A stretch of 64,000 nt of DNA from Pseudomonas bananamidigenes. GTDB taxonomy: Bacteria; Pseudomonadota; Gammaproteobacteria; Pseudomonadales; Pseudomonadaceae. A program made the position numbers and the translations under genes. The stretch spans positions 1 to 64,000 of the forward strand of contig NZ_LRUN01000041.1 in assembly GCF_001679645.1 (NCBI RefSeq), read 5' to 3'. Of this stretch, positions 35,389 to 43,472 are shown piece by piece; positions within the stretch are counted from its first letter, which is position 1, and the number at the start of each line of letters is the position of its first letter. The notes under the pieces were generated by a model. It did no database searches and was not told the DNA's origin. It worked only from the letters and a program-made list of their open reading frames with translations.

Positions 35389-36818
35389 GTGAATTGATCC
35401 GTCACGGCAACTTTATCGACGGTCAGTGGGGCAGTGGTGGCGCCACTTATCCGGTGCGCAACCCGGCCAACGGTCAGTTGATCGCCGAGGTGCAAAAGGC
35501 TGGTGCCGAGGAAACCAACCTCGCCATCGAAGCCGCCAATCGTGCCTTGCCGGCCTGGCGCAAACTCACTGCCAAGGAACGCAGCCAGCGTCTGAAACGC
35601 TGGAGCGATCTGATGCTCGCCAACCAGCAGGAACTGGCGACCTTGCTCAGCCGCGAGCAGGGCAAACCATTGGCGGAAGCCAAGGGCGAAGTGGTGTACG
35701 CCGCGAGTTTTCTCGAATGGTTCGGTGAAGAAGCCAAGCGTGCCTACGGTGATGTGATTCCGAGCCACAAGGCTGATGCGCGGATCATCGTGACCAGGGA
35801 AGCCATCGGCGTGGTCGCGGCAATCACCCCGTGGAACTTCCCGCTGGCGATGGTCACCCGCAAGGTCGGCCCGGCGCTGGCTGCGGGTTGCACGATGATT
35901 CTCAAACCATCGGAAGAAACCCCGCTGTCGGCATTCGCCCTCGCGGTACTGGCCGAGCAGGCCGGGATTCCGGCGGGTGTGTTCAACATCGTCTCCGGCG
36001 ACGCGGTGGCCATTGGCGGCGCGCTGCAAGCGTCCAGTGTGGTGCGCAAACTGTCGTTCACCGGCTCGACTCGCACCGGCAAACTGCTGATGCGTCAGGC
36101 TGCCGAAACCCTGAAAAAAGTCTCGCTGGAACTGGGCGGCAACGCGCCGTTCATTGTCTTCGACGACGCCGACATCGACGCGGCCGTCAAAGGCGCGATG
36201 GCCTCGAAATTCCGCAACACCGGGCAGACCTGTGTGTGCGTCAACCGCTTCTTCATTCAGGACGGCGTCTACGAAGCCTTCACCGGCAAACTCGCCGAAG
36301 CCGTGGCGGCGATGCGCGTGGGCAGTGCGTTGGAGGGGGAGACCGAACAAGGTCCGTTGATCAATGCCGCCGCGCTGGCCAAGGTCGAAGCCCACGTCAG
36401 CGATGCGCTGGAGAAGGGCGCCACACTGTTGTGCGGCGGTCGTCGACATGCGCTGGGCGGCACGTTCTACGAGCCGACCATCCTCACCGAAGCCAGCGGC
36501 AACATGCTGATCGCCCAAGACGAAACCTTCGGCCCGGTGGCGGCGTGTTTCCGCTTCAAGGACGAAGCCGAGGTGTTGGCGCGGGCCAACAACACGCCGT
36601 TCGGCCTCTCGGCTTACTTCTACAGCCGCGACATCGGCCGCGTCTGGCGCATGGCCGAAGGGCTGGAAGCCGGGATGGTCGGTATCAACGAAGGGATCAT
36701 CTCCACGGAGGTGGCGCCGTTCGGCGGCATCAAGGAATCGGGCCTTGGACGTGAAGGTTCGAAGTACGGTCTGGATGACTATCTGGAGATCAAATACCTG
36801 TTGATGGGTGGTTTGTAA
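35385..36818 (+). CDS. NAD(P)-dependent aldehyde dehydrogenase, GabD-like
   Basis: A 477-residue aldehyde dehydrogenase of the succinate-semialdehyde/glycolaldehyde group. Catalytic Cys283 is in NTGQTCVCVNRFF and the general-base Glu249 in LELGGNAPF. ITPWNFPLAMVTRKVGPALAAG and FTGSTRTGKLLM are the expected cofactor segments. It is the third gene of the fae-like operon and starts within the stop of the reductase gene. It would oxidise an aldehyde produced in this pathway. GabD-like sequence alone does not fix the substrate. Confidence 0.93.
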   Translation: MSELIRHGNFIDGQWGSGGATYPVRNPANGQLIAEVQKAGAEETNLAIEAANRALPAWRKLTAKERSQRLKRWSDLMLANQQELATLLSREQGKPLAEAKGEVVYAASFLEWFGEEAKRAYGDVIPSHKADARIIVTREAIGVVAAITPWNFPLAMVTRKVGPALAAGCTMILKPSEETPLSAFALAVLAEQAGIPAGVFNIVSGDAVAIGGALQASSVVRKLSFTGSTRTGKLLMRQAAETLKKVSLELGGNAPFIVFDDADIDAAVKGAMASKFRNTGQTCVCVNRFFIQDGVYEAFTGKLAEAVAAMRVGSALEGETEQGPLINAAALAKVEAHVSDALEKGATLLCGGRRHALGGTFYEPTILTEASGNMLIAQDETFGPVAACFRFKDEAEVLARANNTPFGLSAYFYSRDIGRVWRMAEGLEAGMVGINEGIISTEVAPFGGIKESGLGREGSKYGLDDYLEIKYLLMGGL

Positions 36819-36832
36819 GCCTGCCCGAACCC

Positions 36833-36860
36833 TGTGGGAGCGAGCAAGCTCGCTCCCACA
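36833..36860. repeat. REP hairpin
   Basis: A 13-base perfect stem, TGTGGGAGCGAGC and its complement, with an AA loop, between the aldehyde dehydrogenase and the MFS gene. It is a typical Pseudomonas repetitive extragenic palindrome and may attenuate readthrough. Confidence 0.88.
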
Positions 36861-36892
36861 ATTGAACAGCAAGAGCTATCGGTTTCTCCGTC

Positions 36893-36903
36893 AATAACAA
36901 CAA
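36893..36903 (+). promoter_or_regulatory. Hfq/Crc (CA) motif before the MFS gene
   Basis: AATAACAACAA matches the AAnAAnAA catabolite-repression motif in two registers and lies three bases before the GGAG ribosome site of the MFS gene. Such sites let Hfq with Crc block translation when preferred carbon sources are present. Confidence 0.65.
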
Positions 36904-36915
36904 TTGGAGACGAAC

Positions 36916-38280
36916 ATGTCCGCTCAATCCGTAAAGATCGATGACCTGCCCATCGGGCGCTTCCACCTCAAGATCGCCGGCCTGACCTTCGGCGCACACT
37001 TTACCGACGGCTATATCCTGGGCCTGATCGGCATCGCGTTCACTTTACTCAGCCCGCAGATGCAGCTCGATGCGTTCTGGCAGGGCCTGATCGGCGCTTC
37101 GGCGTTGATCGGCCTGTTTCTCGGCAGTCTGTTTTTCGGCTGGATCTCGGACAAGGTTGGCCGGCAGAAAATCTTCCTGGTCAGTTTCGTGCTGATCACG
37201 CTCGCTTCGGTGATGCAGTTCTACGTCGAGACCGCCATGAGCCTGTTCCTCTGCCGGGTGCTGATCGGCATCGGTCTGGGCGGCGATTTCAGCGTCGGTC
37301 ACGCGATGCTTGCCGAGTTCGCGCCGAAGAAACATCGCGGCGTATTGCTGGGTTCGTTCAGCGTGATCTGGACTTTCGGCTACGTCGCAGCGACCTTCGT
37401 CGGCACTGCCATGCTGAGCCTCGGTGATGATGCCTGGCGCTGGATGCTGGCGTCGTCGGCGATCCCTGCCGCGTTGATTCTGATTGCGCGAATCGGCACC
37501 CCGGAATCTCCACGCTGGCTGGTCAATCAGGGCCGGGTGGCCGAAGCCCGTGCCGTCGTCAAAAAGCACCTGGGCGACAACGTCGAACTGGATGAAACCC
37601 GCTCCAGTGAAAACCATTCGGGTTACGCGGTGCTGTTCAGTCGCGAATATCGCAAGCGCACGGCGTTCAACTGTCTGTTCTTCGTCTGCATCGTCATGCC
37701 GTACTTCGCCATCTACACCTTCCTGCCGTCGATCCTGCAGAAGATGGGCCTGGCCGAAGGTTTCGGCACCGAGCTGATGCTCAATATGCTGCTGATCCTC
37801 GGCGCATTGATCGGCATCTGGTGCACGATCAGATTCACCCGACGCGGGTTCCTGATCAACGCGTTCATCATTCTGGCGGTGGCGTTGTTTCTGCTGGCGG
37901 TGTTGCCGGGCAGTGCGGCGTGGCTGATGGTGCTGGTGTTCGGCGTGTTCACGTTGGTGTTGTCGGCGGTGAGCAATCTGGTGGGCGTGTTCCCGGCGGA
38001 GAGCTTCCCGACGGAAGTGCGGGCCAGCGGGATCGGTCTGGCGACGGCGGTCAGCCGTCTGGGTTCGGCGGTCAGTACGTTCCTGTTGCCGGTGAGCGTG
38101 GCGGGGATCGGCTTGAGTCCGACCATGGGCATACTTGCGGCGATTTTGGCGATTGGCGCGTTGCTGTCCTGGGCATGGGCGCCGGAGACCAAGTCGTTGA
38201 CGTTGAGTCAGGCGTGCAAGGCGCAGAGTCCGGTGGAGGGGGGAGGCGTTGTGGCTGCGAAAGTAGCTGCTTCCGTGTGA
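36916..38280 (+). CDS. MFS transporter, sugar-acid/aromatic-acid:H+ symporter type
   Basis: A 454-residue transporter with 12 predicted helices. Motif A after helix two reads GWISDKVGRQK, and the metabolite:H+ symporter signature is seen in RVLIGIGLGGDFSVGHAMLAEFAPKKHRGVLLG. GGAG lies six bases before the ATG at 36916. It follows the fae-like operon after a REP hairpin and should import the substrate of that pathway. The stop is followed by an inverted-repeat element and a convergent LysR gene. Confidence 0.9.
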   Translation: MSAQSVKIDDLPIGRFHLKIAGLTFGAHFTDGYILGLIGIAFTLLSPQMQLDAFWQGLIGASALIGLFLGSLFFGWISDKVGRQKIFLVSFVLITLASVMQFYVETAMSLFLCRVLIGIGLGGDFSVGHAMLAEFAPKKHRGVLLGSFSVIWTFGYVAATFVGTAMLSLGDDAWRWMLASSAIPAALILIARIGTPESPRWLVNQGRVAEARAVVKKHLGDNVELDETRSSENHSGYAVLFSREYRKRTAFNCLFFVCIVMPYFAIYTFLPSILQKMGLAEGFGTELMLNMLLILGALIGIWCTIRFTRRGFLINAFIILAVALFLLAVLPGSAAWLMVLVFGVFTLVLSAVSNLVGVFPAESFPTEVRASGIGLATAVSRLGSAVSTFLLPVSVAGIGLSPTMGILAAILAIGALLSWAWAPETKSLTLSQACKAQSPVEGGGVVAAKVAASV

Positions 38281-38325
38281 TTTTATTACGGTGAGCAGCC
38301 ACTATTGTGATTTGCTTGAGATCCA

Positions 38326-38500
38326 CCCCTCACCCCAGCCCTCCCGAAACGTCGGACCGCCCCAGAGGGGAGAGGGGGAAAGGGAGCAGATTTTCATGGT
38401 TTTCTAGGCCTGAGTTCGGCTCGGTGGATCAGGTCGATGTATGTCTAATAAACACCTCGGTAGGTCCCCTCTCCCTCCGGGAGAGGGCTAGGGTGAGGGG
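38326..38500. repeat. Inverted-repeat element, MITE/REPIN-like
   Basis: Two 18-base arms (CCCCTCACCCCAGCCCTC at 38326 and GAGGGCTAGGGTGAGGGG at 38483, 17 of 18 pairing) bound about 175 bases. The right arm contains a second hairpin (CCCTCTCCC/GGGAGAGGG). There is no coding capacity inside. Such elements are common between Pseudomonas genes; here it separates two convergent genes. Confidence 0.65.
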
Positions 38501-38504
38501 CTCT

Positions 38505-39380
38505 TCAGGGGTTGGACACAATGCCGAGCCACTCAGTAAAAAGCCTCACCTTCGACAACCCTTGCTTGTCATTCGCCACATCCAGCCAATACCCATAAGG
38601 GCCGATCACCTCAATCGGGGTGATCGGCAACAGGCTGCCGTTGGCCAGTTCCTTTTCGATCATCTGCCGGTCGATCACCGCCAAGCCACCGCCGGCCAGC
38701 GCGGTGTGGATCACCTGATCCAGGGTGCTGAATTCCAGCCCTTGCCCGGCATCGATGTCATCCCGGCCCATGGCCGCCAGCCAGTTCTCCCAGACCTTCA
38801 AACGCTTGCCGTCGTGCAGGATGTGCAGCAGCGGAAACTGCCGCAGGTCCGGTGGCTGATCGCCGTTGAACAGTTCCGGGCTGGCCACCGCGATGTGTCT
38901 TTCCATCACCAGCAACCGGCTGGCGCAATGAGGCGCTGCCGCGAGGCCGAAGCGGATGTGGCAATCGACTTCCGATAGGCTGTCGTGGCCGATCTGGTTG
39001 GTGACGCTGAGGTTGATGTCCGGGTAGCGCTGACAGAATGCGCGCAGGTGTGGCGACAGCCAGCGGGTGGCCCAGGTCGGCGGTGCCAGCACTTTCAAAC
39101 GCTGGCGCAGATTGGGCACGCGCACGGCCTGCAAGGCGCGTTCGATGTGATCGAAGGCTTCGGCCAGATGCGGGGAGAGATTGCTGCCGGCTTCGGTCAG
39201 CGACAGCCCTTGAGGCGTGCGCACAAACAGCGCCACGCCGAGGTAGTCTTCAAGCTGTTTGATCTGGCGACTGACCGCGCCCTGGGTGACGTTCAACCCG
39301 ATGGCGGCCTGACTGAAACTGCGATGACGGGCGACTTCTTCGAACACGCGCAGGGTGTTGAGCGAGGGCAGTTGACGCAT
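38505..39380 (-). CDS. LysR-type transcriptional regulator, GcvA-like
   Basis: A 291-residue LysR protein. The N-terminal HTH (LNTLRVFEEVARHRSFSQAAIGLNVTQGAVSRQIKQLEDYLGVALF) is followed by a ligand-binding domain containing APPTWATRWLSPHLRAFCQRYP and FGLAAAPHCASRLLVMERHIAVASPELF. The GcvA-like group includes many catabolic regulators. Its position between the fae-like/MFS genes and the porin suggests that it controls part of the block. It is transcribed towards the MFS gene. Confidence 0.92.
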   Translation of the reverse strand: MRQLPSLNTLRVFEEVARHRSFSQAAIGLNVTQGAVSRQIKQLEDYLGVALFVRTPQGLSLTEAGSNLSPHLAEAFDHIERALQAVRVPNLRQRLKVLAPPTWATRWLSPHLRAFCQRYPDINLSVTNQIGHDSLSEVDCHIRFGLAAAPHCASRLLVMERHIAVASPELFNGDQPPDLRQFPLLHILHDGKRLKVWENWLAAMGRDDIDAGQGLEFSTLDQVIHTALAGGGLAVIDRQMIEKELANGSLLPITPIEVIGPYGYWLDVANDKQGLSKVRLFTEWLGIVSNP

Positions 39381-39479
39381 GGAGGCGGAACTCCGGATCG
39401 GGCGGTTTATTGTTGTTTTGAGAGGGGCCTATCTGACTATTGGTGATGGGCGGATGCAAGTGTTGTTTGAGCAGACGCC

Positions 39480-39538
39480 ATCGCGAGCAAGCTCGCTCCC
39501 ACAGACACAAATCCACTGTGGGAGAGCTTGCTCGCGAT
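39480..39538. repeat. Paired inverted REP sequences
   Basis: ATCGCGAGCAAGCTCGC at 39480 and its near-complement ending CTTGCTCGCGAT at 39538 form a REP doublet separated by about ten bases. It lies between the porin stop and the LysR start and may end porin transcription. Confidence 0.8.
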
Positions 39539-39568
39539 AGCAATTTGAAGGGCGAAAACGAAGCTGGA

Positions 39569-40747
39569 TCAGAAGTAGTAACCGACGTTCACATACAACT
39601 GATTCTCCCACTGGTCCAGCCCACCCGCGCCAAGGCTCTGGGTGTAGCTGCTGCCACCGATGTACGGGTCGTTTTTGCCGAACAGCCACTCCGTGGCCAC
39701 CCACAATTTACTTACGGAAAACGAGGTCCCGAGAATCACCCGCTCGGACGTCTTGAAGCCGCTGGCAGACTTGTCGAATGCGCTGTAGTTGGCGTACAGC
39801 TTGATCCCGCTGATCTGATCGAACAGGTATTTGCCGCCGACGTCGTAACTCAGGTCGGCCACGTACAGATTGCCGCGACTGGCAACGTTGTAAGTGCCGT
39901 CGTAGCCACCGAGGGTCACCACTTCATCGCTGCCGGGATTGCGTGGCGACATTTGCTGCCGCGCTGCCTGCAACTGCACGCCCCACGGGCCGTTCTTGCC
40001 CATGTAGTGCACGGCCACGGCGTTGCGCCGACCATCGTTATTGGTGTCCTTGTTTTCGAGGGTCGAGGTCAGGCCGGAGATCCCGACTTCGGACTTCCAC
40101 GGCCCCAGATCCATTGCCCTGGCGATTCGCAGCACCACGGTGTTGCGTTCCTGGTTGTTGCTGCCGTCGGCCACGTAGCTGTCGGCCTCGGACACCACGC
40201 TCGAATACGTCACGCCTTTGCTGGTGCCTTTGCCTTGCCAGGCCGGGCGCAGGTAATAACCGGCCTGGATGTTCCAGTCGCCGCTTTGCTGGATGTATTT
40301 GGTGCCGATCTGTTGCACGTCCTCCAGGCCGATGACGTTGCCCAGGGTTTCGTAGAAGGTGCTGCCGAAGTACGGCTGCAAGCCGAACGGCACGGTGTTG
40401 AGGCCCACTTGCACTTGCTGGTCAGGGTTGAACTTGTAGCCGACCCACGCGAACTTGGCGAAGCGGATGTCGCCGTAGTTCTTGGTGTACTGGTAGGGGT
40501 AGGAGCGACCGTAGAAGCGGTATTGCGCTTCACCGATCCACGAGTCGGAGTTGTACCTGGCACTGAGGAACACCGTGTCGAGGCCGAACTTCTGGATGTC
40601 GCGATCCGGGTCCACATCCCAGCGGGCACGGATGGCGCCGCCCAGGTCGAGGTTGTCGGTGACCTGGACCGCCATGGCCGGGGCGGCAAAGCTGCAGAAC
40701 AGAGCGATGGAGGTGGTGCGCAGGCGCAAAGATGCAGGGAAGGGCAT
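39569..40747 (-). CDS. Outer-membrane porin
   Basis: A 392-residue beta-barrel porin with a signal peptide ending APAMAV. The mature part is rich in alternating aromatic strands (ARYNSDSWIGEAQYRFYGRSYPYQY, KFAWVGYKFNPDQQVQVGLNTVPFGLQPYFGS) and ends VGYYF, the C-terminal aromatic signal for BamA. It probably forms the entry channel for the substrate of the catabolic genes around it. A CA motif lies before its ribosome site, and an ATCGTTTGT element lies 64 bases upstream. The exact porin family is not clear to me; OprD-like is possible but not certain. Confidence 0.82.
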   Translation of the reverse strand: MPFPASLRLRTTSIALFCSFAAPAMAVQVTDNLDLGGAIRARWDVDPDRDIQKFGLDTVFLSARYNSDSWIGEAQYRFYGRSYPYQYTKNYGDIRFAKFAWVGYKFNPDQQVQVGLNTVPFGLQPYFGSTFYETLGNVIGLEDVQQIGTKYIQQSGDWNIQAGYYLRPAWQGKGTSKGVTYSSVVSEADSYVADGSNNQERNTVVLRIARAMDLGPWKSEVGISGLTSTLENKDTNNDGRRNAVAVHYMGKNGPWGVQLQAARQQMSPRNPGSDEVVTLGGYDGTYNVASRGNLYVADLSYDVGGKYLFDQISGIKLYANYSAFDKSASGFKTSERVILGTSFSVSKLWVATEWLFGKNDPYIGGSSYTQSLGAGGLDQWENQLYVNVGYYF

Positions 40748-40761
40748 GGAGCGGCTCTCGA

Positions 40762-40772
40762 TTGTTTTTATT
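40762..40772 (-). promoter_or_regulatory. Hfq/Crc (CA) motif before the porin gene
   Basis: On the minus strand this reads AATAAAAACAA, matching AAnAAnAA in two registers, 15 bases before the porin start. Confidence 0.6.
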
Positions 40773-40810
40773 AGAGATGCCGCGCAGTTTTGCCCTCCGT
40801 CCGATACAGG

Positions 40811-40819
40811 ACAAACGAT
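40811..40819 (-). promoter_or_regulatory. ATCGTTTGT element upstream of the porin
   Basis: On the minus strand ATCGTTTGT ends 64 bases before the porin start. The same nine bases, in the same orientation and at a similar distance, precede the aldehyde dehydrogenase gene at 41967 (41903-41911). A shared regulator, probably the LysR encoded between them, is inferred. Confidence 0.45.
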
Positions 40820-40932
40820 AAAAACGATGATGAAACCTGCGTCGAACGCATGTTACTCGGAAAATCCTGTAGGACAATTCGCCAATGTCGTGGGATGCTT
40901 TGCGCCTTGTCAGTGGTTTTCGAGTGCCTTGT

Positions 40933-41865
40933 ATGAAACGCAGAATGCCCGGCCTGAATGCACTCAAAGCATTCGAAGTGGCCGGCAGCACCGGCAGCTT
41001 CACCCGCGCCGCCGAGTTGCTCAACGTCACCCAGAGCGCGGTCAGCCGTCAGGTGCGGCAGTTGGAAGAGCAGCTTGGCGAAAGTCTGCTGGAGCGCCGC
41101 CATCACCATCTTGAACTGACCGGTGCCGGCAAGATCTTGCTGCGGGCGTTGCATCAGTCGTTCGACAAGATCGAGCTGACCGTGCGCAGCATCCAGCAGA
41201 AAACCCATACCAATCGCCTGCACATCAACGCGCCGCCCACCTTCACCAGCCGCTGGTTGATGCCACGCCTGGGGCGCCTGCGCGAGCAGCATCCGGAGCT
41301 GGAGCTGAGCATCACTACTCGTTTGCAGGACAGTCTGGCGGAAACCAGCACCCTCGATTGCGCCATCCGCTTCGGTAACGGTGAATGGGACGGGCTCGAC
41401 AGTTCGTTGCTGATTCAGGAACGGCACATCGCCGTATGTGCGCCGACGCTCTATGCGCGGGAGGGCGGCGATCAGGGCATTGACCTCAATCGTTTGACCC
41501 TGCTGCACGTGCTGGCCCGGGAGGATCAGCGTTATCTGACCTGGAAGCACTGGCTCGACGCGGCGCGCATTACCGGTGTCGATACCCAGGGCGGTTATGA
41601 ATTCGACCTGCTGGATCTGGCGATTCAAGCGGCTGTCGACGGGCTGGGCATCACCATTGCCGACTGGCACATGGTCGCCTCGGAACTGGCCAGCGGGCAG
41701 TTGACCCAAGTGCACAACGTGCATGTGGAAGGGCACCAGTCGTACTGGCTGGTGACCCGCCCGGAACAGACACAGATGCCGCAATTGCAGGCGTTCAGTC
41801 AGTGGTTGCAGGAAGAGATCTGGCTGGCGCAGCGCCAGCTTGAGCCTTCGAAGGCGATGTTGTGA
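40933..41865 (+). CDS. LysR-type transcriptional regulator, GcvA-like
   Basis: A 310-residue LysR protein. The HTH reads LNALKAFEVAGSTGSFTRAAELLNVTQSAVSRQVRQLEEQLGESLL, and the effector domain contains INAPPTFTSRWLMPRLGRLREQHPELELSI. ATG 40933 is chosen; ATG 40945 is possible. It is divergent from the porin and about 100 bases before the aldehyde dehydrogenase operon, so it is the natural candidate to control both through the shared upstream element. It resembles the regulator at 38505, and the two may be ancient duplicates. Confidence 0.92.
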   Translation: MKRRMPGLNALKAFEVAGSTGSFTRAAELLNVTQSAVSRQVRQLEEQLGESLLERRHHHLELTGAGKILLRALHQSFDKIELTVRSIQQKTHTNRLHINAPPTFTSRWLMPRLGRLREQHPELELSITTRLQDSLAETSTLDCAIRFGNGEWDGLDSSLLIQERHIAVCAPTLYAREGGDQGIDLNRLTLLHVLAREDQRYLTWKHWLDAARITGVDTQGGYEFDLLDLAIQAAVDGLGITIADWHMVASELASGQLTQVHNVHVEGHQSYWLVTRPEQTQMPQLQAFSQWLQEEIWLAQRQLEPSKAML

Positions 41866-41902
41866 GTAACGTGCGTTTTTCGAATGTTTGATCGCCGGAT
41901 AA

Positions 41903-41911
41903 ATCGTTTGT
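41903..41911 (+). promoter_or_regulatory. ATCGTTTGT element upstream of the aldehyde dehydrogenase
   Basis: ATCGTTTGT at positions -64 to -56 relative to the start at 41967. The sequence ATCGTTTGTT forms a 10-base inverted pair with AACAAACGAT at 41952-41961. The same nine bases occur upstream of the porin. Confidence 0.45.
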
Positions 41912-41948
41912 TGAACCCGCTGTCGATGACAAGACTGGCGCCATCGAT

Positions 41949-41956
41949 AAAAACAA
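41949..41956 (+). promoter_or_regulatory. Hfq/Crc (CA) motif before the aldehyde dehydrogenase
   Basis: AAAAACAA matches AAnAAnAA, lying ten bases before the start codon at 41967 and next to its ribosome site. Confidence 0.55.
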
Positions 41957-41966
41957 ACGATGGGCG

Positions 41967-43397
41967 ATGCACATGCGAGTCGAGCGAAATTTTGTTAACG
42001 GCCACTTCATCGAGCCGGCCAGCGCGGCGCTGATCGCGGTCTACAACCCGGCCACCGAAGCGTTGATCGGCCAGGTGTCGGCCGCCACTGCCGAAGAAGC
42101 CACGGCGGCAGTCGATGCCGCCGCAGCGGCGCAGAAAGTCTGGGGAAAACTCACCAGCATCGAGCGTGCCGAACACCTGCGAGCGTTTGCAGTCGCTCTT
42201 GAAGATCGCGCCGACGCCATCGGCGCCGCCCTGGCAGCCGAATCCGGCAAAAGCCTGAACGACGCCAGCAACGAAGCTCGTTATGCCGCGCAGATCACCC
42301 GTTACCACGCCGAATGGGCACGTCGTATTGAAGGCGAGATCATTCCCAGCGACAGCCCCGACGAAAACCTGTTTCTGCACCGCGAGCCGATTGGCGTCGT
42401 CGCGTGCCTGATTCCGTTCAACTACCCGGTCTACACCCTGTTGCGCAAAATCGCTCCGGCGCTGATTGCCGGCAATACCGTGGTGGTGCGCCCGAGCAAC
42501 AACACCCCGATCTCGGCATTCGAAATCGCCAAAGCCGTGGAGCAATCAGGCATGCCGGCCGGCGTAATCAACATCCTGACCATGGATCACGCCACCGCCG
42601 CAGCCGTCTGCACCCATAAAACCGTGGGTCTGATCACGCTGACCGGCAGCGTCAACGCCGGGCGCATCGTCCTCGATTACTGCAAGGCCAACATCGCCAA
42701 GCCGTCGCTGGAGCTGGGCGGCAAGACTCCGGCAATCATTGAGGCCGACGCTGATCTCGAAGCCGCCGCGAGCGCAATCATTGCCTCCAAGACCACCCAC
42801 AGCGGCCAGCTGTGCACGGCGGTGGAGCGGGTCTACGTGCAGGAAAGCGTTCACGACCGTTTCCTTGCGCTGCTCAAAGCGAAAATCGCCGCCGTGAAAT
42901 TCGGCGACCGCGCCACAGACGCGAGCCTGATGGGCCCGCTGGTCAACGCCAGTTCGCAGAAGAACATCCACGCCATGGTCGAGCGTGCGATCGCCGACGG
43001 CGCCGTCCTCGAAAGTGGCGGCGTGCTGCCGGAAGGCCCGGGGCATTTCTACCCGCCAACGCTGCTCAGCGGTTGCCGCCAAGGGATGGAAATCGTCCAG
43101 GAAGAAATATTCGGCCCGGTGCTGCCGGTGCTCAAGTACCGCGACATCGACGAAGCGCTGGCCATGGCCAACGACCATCAGTTCGGCCTGTCGTCGGTGC
43201 TGTACACCGAGAATTACCGAACCGCGCAGAAAGTCGCCAACGCCATCGAGGCCGGTGAGTTGTACGTCAACCGCACCCCGGCCGATCCATACCAGGGCTA
43301 CCACGCCGGATGGAAACGCTCGGGCCTGGGCGGCGATGACGGCAAGCACGGCATGCTCGAATTCACCCAGACCCGACTCGTGGTCATGAAGTACTGA
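41967..43397 (+). CDS. Aldehyde dehydrogenase, lactaldehyde dehydrogenase (AldA)-like
   Basis: A 476-residue aldehyde dehydrogenase. Catalytic Cys283 lies in HSGQLCTAVERV and the general-base glutamate in LELGGKTPAI. The C-terminal segment NRTPADPYQGYHAGWKRSGLGGDDGKHG is typical of AldA-type lactaldehyde/glycolaldehyde dehydrogenases. The N-terminal substrate segment CLIPFNYPVYTLLRKIAPAL also matches. It starts an operon with the MFS transporter, the enolase-superfamily protein and probably the GMC oxidoreductase. ATG 41967 or 41973 could be the start. Confidence 0.92.
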   Translation: MHMRVERNFVNGHFIEPASAALIAVYNPATEALIGQVSAATAEEATAAVDAAAAAQKVWGKLTSIERAEHLRAFAVALEDRADAIGAALAAESGKSLNDASNEARYAAQITRYHAEWARRIEGEIIPSDSPDENLFLHREPIGVVACLIPFNYPVYTLLRKIAPALIAGNTVVVRPSNNTPISAFEIAKAVEQSGMPAGVINILTMDHATAAAVCTHKTVGLITLTGSVNAGRIVLDYCKANIAKPSLELGGKTPAIIEADADLEAAASAIIASKTTHSGQLCTAVERVYVQESVHDRFLALLKAKIAAVKFGDRATDASLMGPLVNASSQKNIHAMVERAIADGAVLESGGVLPEGPGHFYPPTLLSGCRQGMEIVQEEIFGPVLPVLKYRDIDEALAMANDHQFGLSSVLYTENYRTAQKVANAIEAGELYVNRTPADPYQGYHAGWKRSGLGGDDGKHGMLEFTQTRLVVMKY

Positions 43398-43421
43398 TCC
43401 ACCACCTCACGCTACACCTAT

Positions 43422-43429
43422 AAAAACAA
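43422..43429 (+). promoter_or_regulatory. Hfq/Crc (CA) motif before the second MFS gene
   Basis: AAAAACAA matches AAnAAnAA and lies 43 bases before the MFS start, in the 75-base gap after the aldehyde dehydrogenase gene. Confidence 0.5.
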
Positions 43430-43472
43430 TTATCAGGGGCGCCCGGAGCACGGGTCGCCCGAGGTCATTTCA

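Noticed and set aside
35310..36872. A 520-codon frame antisense to the GabD-like aldehyde dehydrogenase
   Set aside because: Antisense shadow; the sense strand has both catalytic residues and operon coupling.
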